Source: Pseudolabrys sp.
GTDB taxonomy: Bacteria > Pseudomonadota > Alphaproteobacteria > Rhizobiales > Xanthobacteraceae
NCBI GenBank assembly: GCA_030684935.1
Contig: JAUXXH010000047.1
Coordinates: 1 to 64,000 of the forward strand
DNA: 64,000 nucleotides
Direction: 5' to 3'
Below are positions 19,918-28,634 of this stretch, in pieces (positions within the stretch are counted from its first letter, which is position 1; every line of letters starts with the position of its first letter). The position numbers and the translations under genes are program-made. Below the pieces are notes generated by a model. It was given only the letters and a program-made list of their open reading frames with translations. It was not told the DNA's origin and made no database searches.

Positions 19918-20520
19918 GTGGGCGCTCTTGACGCGATCCTCAAGGCATTGCTGCCGGCGACGCGCGCCATCGACGCGGTCAATTCCTGGCTCGGCAAACG
20001 GCTGGCGTGGCTGATCCTGGCGGCGGTGGCCGTCTCGGCGGTCAACGCCACGGTGCGCAAGCTGTTCGACACCTCGTCGAATTCCTGGCTCGAACTGCAA
20101 TGGGTGCTGTTCAGTATCGTGTTTCTGCTGTGCTCGCCCTGGACGTTGCTCGCGAACGAACACATCCGCATCGACATCGTCAACAACCTGCTGCCCAAGC
20201 GCGTGCGCGACAGCATCGACGTGGTCGGGCACGCTTTCTTCCTGCTGCCGCTGACCATCGTGATGATCATCACCAGCGTCCCGTTTTTCTATCGCTCGGT
20301 CTCGATCAACGAGCAGTCGGGCAATGCCGGCGGCCTGCCGCAATGGCCTGCCAAGTCGCTGATCATGATCGGTTTTACCTTGCTGTTCATCCAGGGGCTG
20401 TCGGAGCTCATCAAGCGCATCGCCATCATGCGCGACCTTATCCCCGATCCGCACGCGGCGAAGGCCCGGCCCATTGAGGCCGAGGTGGAACAGATCGTCC
20501 AAGCAGTCGAAAAACGTTAA
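19918..20520 (+). CDS. dctQ: TRAP transporter small permease (DctQ)
   Basis: 200 residues with four predicted transmembrane helices, including WLILAAVAVSAVNATVRKL and WVLFSIVFLLCSPWTLLANEHIRID; the last fits the DctQ signature. GTG start with AGAGGGA about 9 nt upstream. Forms the membrane complex with the large permease 27 bp downstream. Substrate is likely an organic acid, judged by the TakP-like binding proteins. Confidence 0.88.
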   Translation: MGALDAILKALLPATRAIDAVNSWLGKRLAWLILAAVAVSAVNATVRKLFDTSSNSWLELQWVLFSIVFLLCSPWTLLANEHIRIDIVNNLLPKRVRDSIDVVGHAFFLLPLTIVMIITSVPFFYRSVSINEQSGNAGGLPQWPAKSLIMIGFTLLFIQGLSELIKRIAIMRDLIPDPHAAKARPIEAEVEQIVQAVEKR

Positions 20521-20547
20521 ACGGCAGCAGCGGGCCCGGGGATCCGA

Positions 20548-22206
20548 ATGACAGCCTTCATCATACACAACATGGCGCCGATCATGTTCGTGGCGCTGGT
20601 GGTGTTTCTTCTGCTCGGTTATCCGGCGGCATTCTCGCTCGGTGCGGTCGGTCTGCTGTTCGCCATTGTCGGCATCGAACTCGGCCAGTTCTCGCCGGAC
20701 TTCCTGCAGGCGCTGCCCGAACGCGTCTACGGCGTGATGAGCAACGACACGCTGCTGGCGATTCCGTTCTTCACATTCATGGGGCTGGTGCTCGAACGGT
20801 CCGGCATGGCCGAAGACCTGCTGGAGACGGTCGGGCAATTGTTCGGCACGGTGCGCGGCGGCCTGGCTTATGCGGTGGTGTTCGTCGGCGCCCTGCTCGC
20901 CGCCACGACCGGCGTGGTTGCCGCATCGGTCATTTCCATGGGCCTGATCTCGCTGCCGATCATGCTGCGCTACGGCTACGACCGGCGGGTCGCCACCGGC
21001 GTGATCGCCGCCTCCGGCACGCTGGCGCAGATCATTCCGCCGTCGCTGGTGCTGATCGTCATGGCCGACCAGCTCGGCCGCTCGGTCGGCGACATGTACG
21101 AAGGCGCCTTCATTCCCGGCCTCGTGCTGGCGTCGCTCTATGCCAGCTACGTGTTTCTGATCTCGATGCTGTTTCCGAAAGCCGCACCCGGGCTGCCGCT
21201 GGAAGCGGTCGGTTACCGCGAGCCCGATGGCAGCCGCGGGCTGATCTCGCTTGGCGTCCTGACGGCGGCCAGCGCCGTGTTCGGCTGGCTGATGATGCGC
21301 AACTCGGTCTCGCGTGGTGCTGATTTCGTCGTGCTCAGCATGTTCTTCGCCATCGTCTTCGCCTTCGCCGTTGCGGTGGTGAACTGGGTGGTCGACCGCT
21401 TCACCGGCTTCCGCTTCCTGTCGCAGATCGCGCAGCAAACCACCTTCGTCATGGTGCCGCCGCTGTTCCTGATCTTCCTGGTGCTCGGCACCATCTTCAT
21501 CGGTGTCGCCACCCCGACCGAAGGCGGCGCCATGGGCGCCACCGGCGCGCTGATCCTCGGCATGATCAAGCGCCGGCTCACCTGGGACCTGGTCCGTCAG
21601 GCGATCGAATCCACCGCCAAGCTGTCGGCTTTCGTGGTGTTCATCCTAATCGGCGCGCGGGTGTTTTCGCTGACCTTCTACGGCGTCAACGGGCACATCT
21701 GGGTGGAGGAATTGCTGACGTCGCTGCCCGGCGGGCAGATGGGCTTCCTGATCTTCGTCAACGTTCTGGTATTTGTCCTCGCCTTCTTTCTCGACTTCTT
21801 CGAGCTTGCCTTCATCATCGTGCCGCTGCTGGGGCCGGCCGCCGAGAAGCTCGGCATCGACCTGATCTGGTTCGGCATCATTCTTGCCGTCAACATGCAG
21901 ACCTCGTTCATGCATCCGCCGTTCGGCTTTGCCCTGTTCTACCTGCGCTCGGTGGCACCGAAGGAATCCTATCTCGACCGGATCACCGGCAAACGCATGG
22001 AGCCGGTCACCACCGGACAGATCTACTGGGGCGCGGTGCCGTTCGTGGTCATTCAGTTGATCATGGTGGCGCTGGTGATCACGTTTCCCGCGATGGTCAT
22101 GCACTACAAGGGCGTTGCCTCGACCGTCGACCCCACCAAGATTCAGATCGATATTCCCCAGCTGGACTTGCCGCCGCTCAATTTCGATCCGCCGAAGTTC
22201 AACTGA
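20548..22206 (+). CDS. dctM: TRAP transporter large permease (DctM)
   Basis: 552 residues with about 12-14 transmembrane helices. DctM hallmarks: FLLLGYPAAFSLGAVGLLF near the start, IPFFTFMGLVLERSGMAEDLL, GIATPTEG-like GVATPTEGGAMGA and NMQTSFMHPPFGFALFYLRSV. It carries the Na+-coupled transport path. The protein is longer than simple DctM (about 430) because of an insertion after the first half, as in the TakP-associated subgroup. Same operon as dctQ. Confidence 0.9.
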   Translation: MTAFIIHNMAPIMFVALVVFLLLGYPAAFSLGAVGLLFAIVGIELGQFSPDFLQALPERVYGVMSNDTLLAIPFFTFMGLVLERSGMAEDLLETVGQLFGTVRGGLAYAVVFVGALLAATTGVVAASVISMGLISLPIMLRYGYDRRVATGVIAASGTLAQIIPPSLVLIVMADQLGRSVGDMYEGAFIPGLVLASLYASYVFLISMLFPKAAPGLPLEAVGYREPDGSRGLISLGVLTAASAVFGWLMMRNSVSRGADFVVLSMFFAIVFAFAVAVVNWVVDRFTGFRFLSQIAQQTTFVMVPPLFLIFLVLGTIFIGVATPTEGGAMGATGALILGMIKRRLTWDLVRQAIESTAKLSAFVVFILIGARVFSLTFYGVNGHIWVEELLTSLPGGQMGFLIFVNVLVFVLAFFLDFFELAFIIVPLLGPAAEKLGIDLIWFGIILAVNMQTSFMHPPFGFALFYLRSVAPKESYLDRITGKRMEPVTTGQIYWGAVPFVVIQLIMVALVITFPAMVMHYKGVASTVDPTKIQIDIPQLDLPPLNFDPPKFN

Positions 22207-22224
22207 CATCCCGAAAGAAACGGC

Positions 22225-22243
22225 CCCGGAACGGCGTTCCGGG
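22225..22243. terminator. Hairpin between convergent dctM and SBP gene
   Basis: CCCGGAAC-GGC-GTTCCGGG, an 8-bp perfect stem in the 58-bp convergent spacer. There is no strong T-run on either strand, so strength is uncertain. Confidence 0.45.
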
Positions 22244-22264
22244 ACCGGTTCTGCTGGACCACGA

Positions 22265-23350
22265 TCAGCCGCGCGCGTGACGGATCATGAACGAGTCGTA
22301 GCCCAGTTCGGCCACCTGGAACCAGGAATAGCCGTTGCTGGTATAGGCGGTCATCGAGTCGAGGACTTTCTTGAAGTTCGCATTCGTGCCGGCGATTTCG
22401 GAATGCAGTTCCTTCGCCGACTTTAAGCAGGCCTCCATGATGGCCGGCGAGAAGCCGCGCAGCTTGACGCCGTTGGCCAGCAGACGCTTGAGCGCCGCCG
22501 GGTTCTGCTGATCGTATTTGGCCATCATCCAGGTGTTGGCGTAGTGACCGGCCTGCTCGATGATGGCCTGATAACTTTTCGGCAGCGCGTTGAGCTTGTC
22601 ATTGTTGACGAAGGTGTGGAGCATCGAACCGCCCTCCCACCACCCGGGATAATAGTAGTTCGGCGCTACCTTGTAGAAGCCGAGCTTCTCGTCGTCATAG
22701 GGGCCGACCCATTCGGCGGCGTCGATGGTGCCCTTCTCCAGCGCCGGGTAGATATCGCCGGCCGCGATCTGCTGCGGCACCGCGCCGAGCTTTTGCAGCA
22801 CCCGGCCGGGGAAGCCGCCGATCCGTATCTTCAGACCCTTGAGATCGTCGAGCGAATTGATCTCCTTGCGGAACCAGCCGCCCATCTGACAACCGGTATT
22901 GCCGGCGAGGAAAGCCGTGCAGTTGTACTTCTTGTAGAATTCGTTGAGCACTTCCTTGCCGCCGCCCAGTGTCCACCAGCCCTGGTTCAGCCGCTGGTTC
23001 GGGCCGAACGCGACCGAGGTACCGAAGGCGAAGGTCGGGTCCTTGCCGAAATAGTAATAGGAGGCGGTGTGGCCGCATTCGACGGTGCCGTTCTGAACGG
23101 CATCGACCACCTGCAGTCCCGGCACGATTTCGCCGCCGGCGAATACCTGGATCTGGAAGCGCCCGTCGGTTGCCTCGCTGATGAACTTGGCGGTCATTTC
23201 CGCGCCGCCATACAGCGTGTCGAGCGACTTCGGCCAGCTCGTGGTCATGCGCCATTTGATTTCCGGCATCGACTGCGCAATCGCCGGCGCGGCGATCGTG
23301 CTGGCGGCAACACCCAGGCCGGCCGCCTTGATGAACTGACGACGTTTCAT
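22265..23350 (-). CDS. TRAP substrate-binding protein, TakP-like (copy 1)
   Basis: 361 residues with a twin-arginine-like leader (KRRQFIKAAGLG) and cleavage after PAIAQ. The DctP fold is clear: PEIKWRMTTSWPKSLDTL, GGEIVPGLQVVDAVQNG, WVGPYDDEKLGF and YYYPGWWEGG. These blocks match the TakP group that binds 2-oxo acids and other monocarboxylates in the periplasm. ATG 23350 was chosen over 23356 because GGAGG then lies 8 nt upstream. Convergent with dctQM, so separately transcribed. Confidence 0.9.
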   Translation of the reverse strand: MKRRQFIKAAGLGVAASTIAAPAIAQSMPEIKWRMTTSWPKSLDTLYGGAEMTAKFISEATDGRFQIQVFAGGEIVPGLQVVDAVQNGTVECGHTASYYYFGKDPTFAFGTSVAFGPNQRLNQGWWTLGGGKEVLNEFYKKYNCTAFLAGNTGCQMGGWFRKEINSLDDLKGLKIRIGGFPGRVLQKLGAVPQQIAAGDIYPALEKGTIDAAEWVGPYDDEKLGFYKVAPNYYYPGWWEGGSMLHTFVNNDKLNALPKSYQAIIEQAGHYANTWMMAKYDQQNPAALKRLLANGVKLRGFSPAIMEACLKSAKELHSEIAGTNANFKKVLDSMTAYTSNGYSWFQVAELGYDSFMIRHARG

Positions 23351-23536
23351 TCCCATGCCCTCCCTGTTTTTATGCGGGAGCGCCCCACGACGCTTCCGCG
23401 CGCGTTTGGATGACTGTCTGATCTACCAGCGGGGTGCTGCGGGTACCCTGACCGCTCCCCCATAGGGCCAGTCTGCACCGCTTCGGAACAACTTGTAAGT
23501 GGGGTTTGGGGCGTCAGACCCGGCCGAAACGGCAGC

Positions 23537-23560
23537 GGGGCCGGCTGGTGGGCCGGCCCC
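23537..23560 (-). terminator. GC-rich hairpin after SBP copy 2
   Basis: GGGGCCGG-N8-CCGGCCCC, a strong 8-bp stem 22 bp past the stop of the minus-strand gene at 23582. The downstream T content is low, so it may be a stabilising hairpin rather than an intrinsic terminator. Confidence 0.45.
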
Positions 23561-23581
23561 GTTCAACCGTCGGCGGCGGCC

Positions 23582-24670
23582 TCAGCCGCGCGAACGCATG
23601 CGCACCATGAAGCTGTCGAAACCCAGCTCCGCCACCTGCCACCACAGATACTGGTCGCCGCGGAAAGCGACCATGCTGTCATAGACTTTCTTGAAGTCGG
23701 CGTTCTTGGCGCCGACTTCGTTGTAGGTGTCGGTCGCCGCCTTGTAGCCGGCTTCCATCACCGTCTGTGGGAACGGGCGCAGTTGCGCACCATTCGCCAC
23801 CAGCCGTTTGACCGCGGCCGGGTTGGAGGCGTCGTACTTCGCCAGCATCCAGTTGTGCGCCGTTTCCGACGCCGCCTTGACGATCGCCTGGTAGTTCTTC
23901 GGCAGTTCGTTCCACTTCGCCAGGTTGATGAAGTTGTGCAGCATGGCGCCGCCTTCCCACCAACCGGGGTAGTAGTAGAACTTCGCGACCTTGTAGAAGC
24001 CGAGTTTCTCGTCGTCATAGGGTCCGACCCACTCGACCGCGTCGAGCGTACCCTTTTCCAGCGCCGGGTAGATTTCGCCGCCGGCGATCTGCTGCGGCAC
24101 CGCGCCCATCTTGCTGAAAATCTGTCCGGCGAACCCGGCAATGCGGAATTTCAAGCCCTGCAGATCGGCGACGTCCTTGATCTCCTTGCGAAACCAGCCG
24201 CCCATCTGCGTGCCGGTGTTGCCGGCCGGCAGCGCCATGATGTTGTATTTCTTGTAGAAGTCATTGGCGAGATCGAGCGCGCCGCCGAAATGCATCCACG
24301 AGCTCTGCATGCGGGCGTTGAGCCCGAACGGCTGCGCAGTGAACAGCGCGAAGGTCGGATCCTTGCCGACGTAGTAATAGGACGCGGTATGCGCCATCTC
24401 GACGGTGCCGTTGGTGACGGCGTCGGCGGCCTGCAGACCCGGAACGATTTCGCCGGCGGCGAAGTTCTGAATCTGAAACTTGTTGTCGGTCGCTTCCGCC
24501 ACGATCTTCGAGAAGACTTCGGACGCACCGAAGATCGTGTCGAGGGATTTCGGGAAGCTCGAAGTCAGGCGCCACTTCAACTCAGGGCTTGACTGGGCGA
24601 TCGCGGGCTTGGCGATCGCGGCGGTAGCCAAACCGGCGCCCGCGGCTGCCATAAACTGTCGGCGTTTCAT
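23582..24670 (-). CDS. TRAP substrate-binding protein, TakP-like (copy 2)
   Basis: 362 residues, a clear paralogue of the neighbouring binding protein with the same leader pattern (KRRQFMAAAGAG...AIAQ) and blocks PELKWRLTSSFPKSLDTI, WVGPYDDEKLGFYKV and YYYPGWWEGG. It differs mostly in residues lining the putative ligand region (for instance FTAQPFGLNARM against FGTSVAFGPNQRL). Two receptors by one permease suggests wider substrate range. The 231-bp gap between them probably holds the promoter of copy 1. Confidence 0.9.
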   Translation of the reverse strand: MKRRQFMAAAGAGLATAAIAKPAIAQSSPELKWRLTSSFPKSLDTIFGASEVFSKIVAEATDNKFQIQNFAAGEIVPGLQAADAVTNGTVEMAHTASYYYVGKDPTFALFTAQPFGLNARMQSSWMHFGGALDLANDFYKKYNIMALPAGNTGTQMGGWFRKEIKDVADLQGLKFRIAGFAGQIFSKMGAVPQQIAGGEIYPALEKGTLDAVEWVGPYDDEKLGFYKVAKFYYYPGWWEGGAMLHNFINLAKWNELPKNYQAIVKAASETAHNWMLAKYDASNPAAVKRLVANGAQLRPFPQTVMEAGYKAATDTYNEVGAKNADFKKVYDSMVAFRGDQYLWWQVAELGFDSFMVRMRSRG

Positions 24671-24872
24671 GTAGGCTCCATTCCAATTTCTTATTGCCAA
24701 TGTCTCATTGGCGTTTCCGTCCGGACGATCCGGACCCCGTGGGGAAACGGCAAAAACCGTCCCGCGTCAATCTAACTTATGGCGCGGCGGGCCATTTCCG
24801 CCCTCAAAGGTATGGCGCTCCCGGAAATGTGACGGACTCCGCGATTGCTGCGCCGCAGCATCGGAAGGGCCG

Positions 24873-25631
24873 TCACATCAGGGGAGCGGCGGCCGCCTCG
24901 ATCCGGGCTACCAGCGCGGTCATCGCCGCCGGGTCCATAACCGCCGGCCCGGGCGGGATAACCGCGGCAAAGGCGTTTTTGAGCTGCGCCAGGCCGGCGC
25001 GAACCTCGGCCAAGGCTGCCGAACGGCTGCCAGGCAAATCGGGCCCAACGGTCTCGATCATGCGGTCGGCCTGCAGGATAAAGCCACGCGCGGTCTGATA
25101 GCCGATCGGACGCACGATGCGGCCCTTGACGACGGCATCTTCGTATTCGTCCGGGGCCACCTTGAGAACCTGGACCGCGACCGTCGTCACATAGCGCGGC
25201 CAGTCAGGTACCCTCGCCTTCAGGTTGGCGTCGGCCGCGGCGAGTGCCTTGTCGACGTTGCGGCGGGCTTGCGCCAGCGCCCGCGGGCTGCGCGCTTTGG
25301 CGACACGCACCAAAGTTCGCAGGTCACCCTCGAACGCTGGCGTCTGATAGGCGCGCAGATCGGCGCGGATCACGCCGTACACTTCCTCACGGGGAAAGCC
25401 GAAATGCCGCGCGGCGGCGTCCCAGCGCCGGGCAGCAACCAAGTGATCGCCTGTGAGCAGATGGCCGCGGATCATGGCGATGAAGCGCCCGTAGGTCACG
25501 TCCGGCGCCAGCGCGGCTTGCGCCGGCGCGCTCGGCGGCGCAATCGGCCGGTCCTGCGCGACAGCAGCCGACAGCATCGCGCCAAGCAAGGCCGTCGTGC
25601 ACAAGCCGGAAACCAACGATCGCATGCGCAT
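24873..25631 (-). CDS. Secreted protein of unknown function
   Basis: 252 residues with a signal peptide (cleavage near AAVAQ, residue 25). The rest is mostly helical, rich in Ala, Arg and Val, with no known catalytic motif (sections WDAAARHFGFPREEVYGVI and GYQTARGFILQADRMIETVG). It is 49 bp downstream of another secreted protein on the same strand; the pair may be an operon divergent from a PiuC-like gene. An iron-related role is only a neighbourhood guess. Confidence 0.75.
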   Translation of the reverse strand: MRMRSLVSGLCTTALLGAMLSAAVAQDRPIAPPSAPAQAALAPDVTYGRFIAMIRGHLLTGDHLVAARRWDAAARHFGFPREEVYGVIRADLRAYQTPAFEGDLRTLVRVAKARSPRALAQARRNVDKALAAADANLKARVPDWPRYVTTVAVQVLKVAPDEYEDAVVKGRIVRPIGYQTARGFILQADRMIETVGPDLPGSRSAALAEVRAGLAQLKNAFAAVIPPGPAVMDPAAMTALVARIEAAAAPLM

Positions 25632-25680
25632 GTCCGCCCCCTTGCGCGTCAGTCTACGCGACGGGGCGCCGGCCGAACAA

Positions 25681-26535
25681 TCACCAGTTCGACACAGCCA
25701 GTTGCGCGGCCGAGGCGGCGGCGAGGAACTGGGCCGGCGTCACCTTCGCCTTGGCCGGGCGCTTGATGCCGGGATAGACAGCCTTGGCCATGTCGATAGC
25801 GGCCTTGAGCGCGTCGGCCTTCTTCTTGTCGGCTTTGCGCAGCGTCGGCAGCACGGCTGCCGATTCCTTGTCCGCCGCCACCGCGAAACCGAGGCCATCA
25901 AGATAGGGCTCCAGCGTCTTGTCGTTCTGCGACGCCGCGAATTGCGCGGCGGCGCGGTTGAGCATGTCGACCACAACCTGCGCCTTCACCGCCGCCGCCG
26001 GCTGCGACGACGCGGGGCCTTGGCCTTCCGCGGCCTTCAACTCGTTCAGCACCGCCTGATACAGTTTGCGCACTTCGGCCACCGGCTTGTTCGCCGCCGC
26101 GGCGTCGACCGCGTCCTGCAGCGCCTTGCCGAGCGTGGTCACGCCGCGGCGCTTAAAGACATCTTCCATCTCGATATACACTTCGCCGAGACCGTGCGCG
26201 AACATCTGCGCGCCGGCTTCCATCTCCTTGGCCTCGTAAGCGGCAAAGCCCGCATAATAATGCGCGGCGATGACCTGCAGGGCGATGTTATATTGCACCG
26301 GATCCTTGTCGGCGGCCGCGACATCGACGCCGCCCTCGCCGCCGCCTTCGCCCTCGCCGCCCTGGGCCTGCGCCAGGATGATGTTGGCGGCCGATGACAT
26401 CAGGCCGTGTTTGGCCGATGCTGGCGCGGTGGTTTCCAGCACCGCCGCTTCGGTGGCAGACGCGGCCATCGCCGTACCGCTACCCGCGATTACGAATGCA
26501 CCAAGGCCAACCCAGATCTTTGTCGTCTTCTTCAC
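25681..26535 (-). CDS. Secreted helical protein of unknown function
   Basis: 284 residues with a signal peptide (KIWVGLGAFVIAGSGTAMAA). A Gly/Glu-rich spacer (GGEGEGGGEGG) is followed by helices with a His-Tyr-Tyr and several acidic residues (IAAHYYAGFAAYEAKEMEAG), then EVYIEMEDVFKRRG. GTG 26535 follows AAGGAAT. It is transcribed away from the PiuC-like gene, sharing a 103-bp control region. Could be a periplasmic metal-binding protein; no family was recognised. Confidence 0.75.
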   Translation of the reverse strand: MKKTTKIWVGLGAFVIAGSGTAMAASATEAAVLETTAPASAKHGLMSSAANIILAQAQGGEGEGGGEGGVDVAAADKDPVQYNIALQVIAAHYYAGFAAYEAKEMEAGAQMFAHGLGEVYIEMEDVFKRRGVTTLGKALQDAVDAAAANKPVAEVRKLYQAVLNELKAAEGQGPASSQPAAAVKAQVVVDMLNRAAAQFAASQNDKTLEPYLDGLGFAVAADKESAAVLPTLRKADKKKADALKAAIDMAKAVYPGIKRPAKAKVTPAQFLAAASAAQLAVSNW

Positions 26536-26638
26536 GTCGCTATTCCTTGTTTCATCGCCGCCGTGCGCGCACCATACGCGTGCGCGTAACATGCAACAAA
26601 CGCTTTAGTTTTTAACTGTTCCAGTGAAAGAGAGTGCG

Positions 26639-27301
26639 ATGCAGATTTCCATCGGCAATGTTTTGTCCGCTGCCGACCTGAAGACGGTTCGCGACGCGCT
26701 CAAGCGCGCGCGTTTTGTCGACGGACGCGTCACCGCCGGCTTTGCCGCGCGCCAGGTGAAGAACAACGAACAGGTCGACAATGCCGACCGCTCGTTCGAT
26801 TCAATCCGCCAACTGGTGACCGAGCGCATTCTCGGCAACGACGTGTTCCGCATGGCGACGCGGCCGAAGGCTCTGACGCCGCTTTTGTTCGCGCGCTACG
26901 AGAAGGCGAAGCACTACGGCAATCACGTCGACGACGCGCTGATGCAGGGCCTGCGCACCGACGTGTCGTTCACGCTGTTTCTCAGCGAGCCGAAGAGCTA
27001 CAGCGGCGGCGAACTGGTGATCGAAAGCGCCGCCGGCGAGGACGCGGTCAAGCTGCCGGCCGGCTCGCTGGTGGCCTATTCCGCGACCACCCTGCACCGC
27101 GTCGCCAAGGTGACGCGCGGCGAACGGCTGGTCTGCTGCGGCTGGGTCCGCAGCTTCATCCGCGACGCCGCGCAGCGCGAACTTTTGTTCGATCTCGACA
27201 CCGCGCGCCGCCGGATGTTTGCACGCGACGGCAAGAGCGCGGATTACGATCTGCTGGCGAAGACGTCGGCCAATCTGCTGCGGATGTGGGCGGAGGATTG
27301 A
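26639..27301 (+). CDS. piuC: PKHD-type Fe(II)/2-oxoglutarate hydroxylase (PiuC/YbiX)
   Basis: 220 residues. The iron triad is visible as H-x-D (GNHVDDALM, near residue 98) and a distal His in TTLHRVAKVTRGERL, with the 2-oxoglutarate arginine in that last block. The YbiX/PiuC family accompanies siderophore receptors and is iron-regulated in enterics and pseudomonads; its substrate is unknown. ATG 26639 follows AAAGAGAG; GTG 26624 is an alternative. Here it stands opposite two secreted proteins rather than a TonB receptor. Confidence 0.88.
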   Translation: MQISIGNVLSAADLKTVRDALKRARFVDGRVTAGFAARQVKNNEQVDNADRSFDSIRQLVTERILGNDVFRMATRPKALTPLLFARYEKAKHYGNHVDDALMQGLRTDVSFTLFLSEPKSYSGGELVIESAAGEDAVKLPAGSLVAYSATTLHRVAKVTRGERLVCCGWVRSFIRDAAQRELLFDLDTARRRMFARDGKSADYDLLAKTSANLLRMWAED

Positions 27302-27308
27302 GCGCCGG

Positions 27309-28472
27309 CTACGCCTCGATCACGATCTTCGGCGCCTGGCGGCCTGAACTGGCGCCGCCTTTGATCTGCGCCAGCACATTGGCGGCGATGTCGCGATAGA
27401 TCTTGGCGTGCGCACCGTCCGGCTCCGTCGCTACCACCGGCAGGCCGGCGTCCGACTTCTCGCGGATCGTCATGTGCAGAGGCACCTCGCCGAGGAACGG
27501 CACGCCGAGACGTTCGGCCTCGTGGCGCGCGCCGCCGTGGCTGAAGATGTCGGAGCGCGTGCCGCATTCCGGGCACAGGAAGTAGCTCATGTTCTCGACC
27601 ACGCCGAGAACCGGCACGTTGACCTTCTTGAACATGGCGACGCCGCGCCGCGCATCGATCAGCGCCAGATCCTGCGGCGTCGAGACAATCACCGCGCCCT
27701 TCAGCGGCACCTGCTGCGCCATGGTGAGCTGCGCATCGCCGGTGCCGGGCGGCATGTCGACGACGAGAACGTCGAGCTTGCCCCACTCCACCTCGCGCAG
27801 CATCTGCGTCAGCGCCGACATCACCATCGGGCCGCGCCAGATCATCGGCGTCTCTTCGTCGATCAGGAAGCCGATCGACATCACGCTCATGCCGTAGCGT
27901 TCGATCGGCTTGAGCCGCTTGCCGTCGACGGTCTGCGGCTTCTCCTTGATGGCGAGCAGTTTCGGCAGCGACGGGCCGTAGATGTCGGCGTCGAGCATGC
28001 CGACTTTCAGGCCGAGGTCGCGCAGGCCGAGCGCAAGGTTGACGGCGGTGGTCGATTTGCCGACGCCGCCTTTGCCGGAAGCGACCGCGATGATGGCCTC
28101 GACGCCGGGAATGCCGGGCACCACCTTGTCGGCCGGATGGGCGTGGGTATGCGCGGCCGGCGCGCCGGCGGCGCGCGGCTGGGTCGCGACATGGGCGGGC
28201 TGCGGCCCGCGCGAGGTCGCTCCGGCGGTGCGTTCCGCCGTCAGCGCCACCAGCGCCGAGGTGACGCCGGGAACCGCCTTGACGGCCGCTTCCGCCCGGT
28301 TGCGTACCGCTTCCCAGGCCTTTACCTGGGCCGCATCGACCGTCAGCGAGAAGAACACCTTGCCGTCGGTCACGACGATCTCGGACAGCACCCGCGCCTC
28401 GGTCAGCGGCGCGCCGCCGGGGACGGCCACGGTGGCCAGAGCCGCCTGAATTTGTTCCTTGGTCACCGCCAT
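27309..28472 (-). CDS. mrp: Mrp/ApbC iron-sulfur cluster carrier ATPase
   Basis: 387 residues. An N-terminal MIP18/DUF59 domain (about 1-90) is joined by an Ala/His linker to a P-loop ATPase with deviant Walker A ASGKGGVGKSTTAVNLA (near residue 131), DADIYGPSLP and DMPPGTGDAQL. The CxxC of YFLCPECG (near 292) ligates the transferred Fe-S cluster at a dimer interface. Complete; convergent with piuC (7 nt). Confidence 0.93.
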   Translation of the reverse strand: MAVTKEQIQAALATVAVPGGAPLTEARVLSEIVVTDGKVFFSLTVDAAQVKAWEAVRNRAEAAVKAVPGVTSALVALTAERTAGATSRGPQPAHVATQPRAAGAPAAHTHAHPADKVVPGIPGVEAIIAVASGKGGVGKSTTAVNLALGLRDLGLKVGMLDADIYGPSLPKLLAIKEKPQTVDGKRLKPIERYGMSVMSIGFLIDEETPMIWRGPMVMSALTQMLREVEWGKLDVLVVDMPPGTGDAQLTMAQQVPLKGAVIVSTPQDLALIDARRGVAMFKKVNVPVLGVVENMSYFLCPECGTRSDIFSHGGARHEAERLGVPFLGEVPLHMTIREKSDAGLPVVATEPDGAHAKIYRDIAANVLAQIKGGASSGRQAPKIVIEA

Positions 28473-28634
28473 TTTCGCTTTTTCCTCTTTTGCGCCGACA
28501 CCATAGGCGGCGCGGCGAAGGGGTCAATGCGGCCAGCCCACGAGGGTTGACGCCCCCGCCCCCGCAATGACCTATTGCGTCAGGCAACGGCCATGGCCGG
28601 CCAAGGCATAAACGGATTTCTCAGGGAGGACGCG

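Noticed and set aside
19891-21438. 515-codon minus-strand open frame
   Set aside because: Antisense to dctQ/dctM; rich in Gln/His/Arg from reversed membrane codons.
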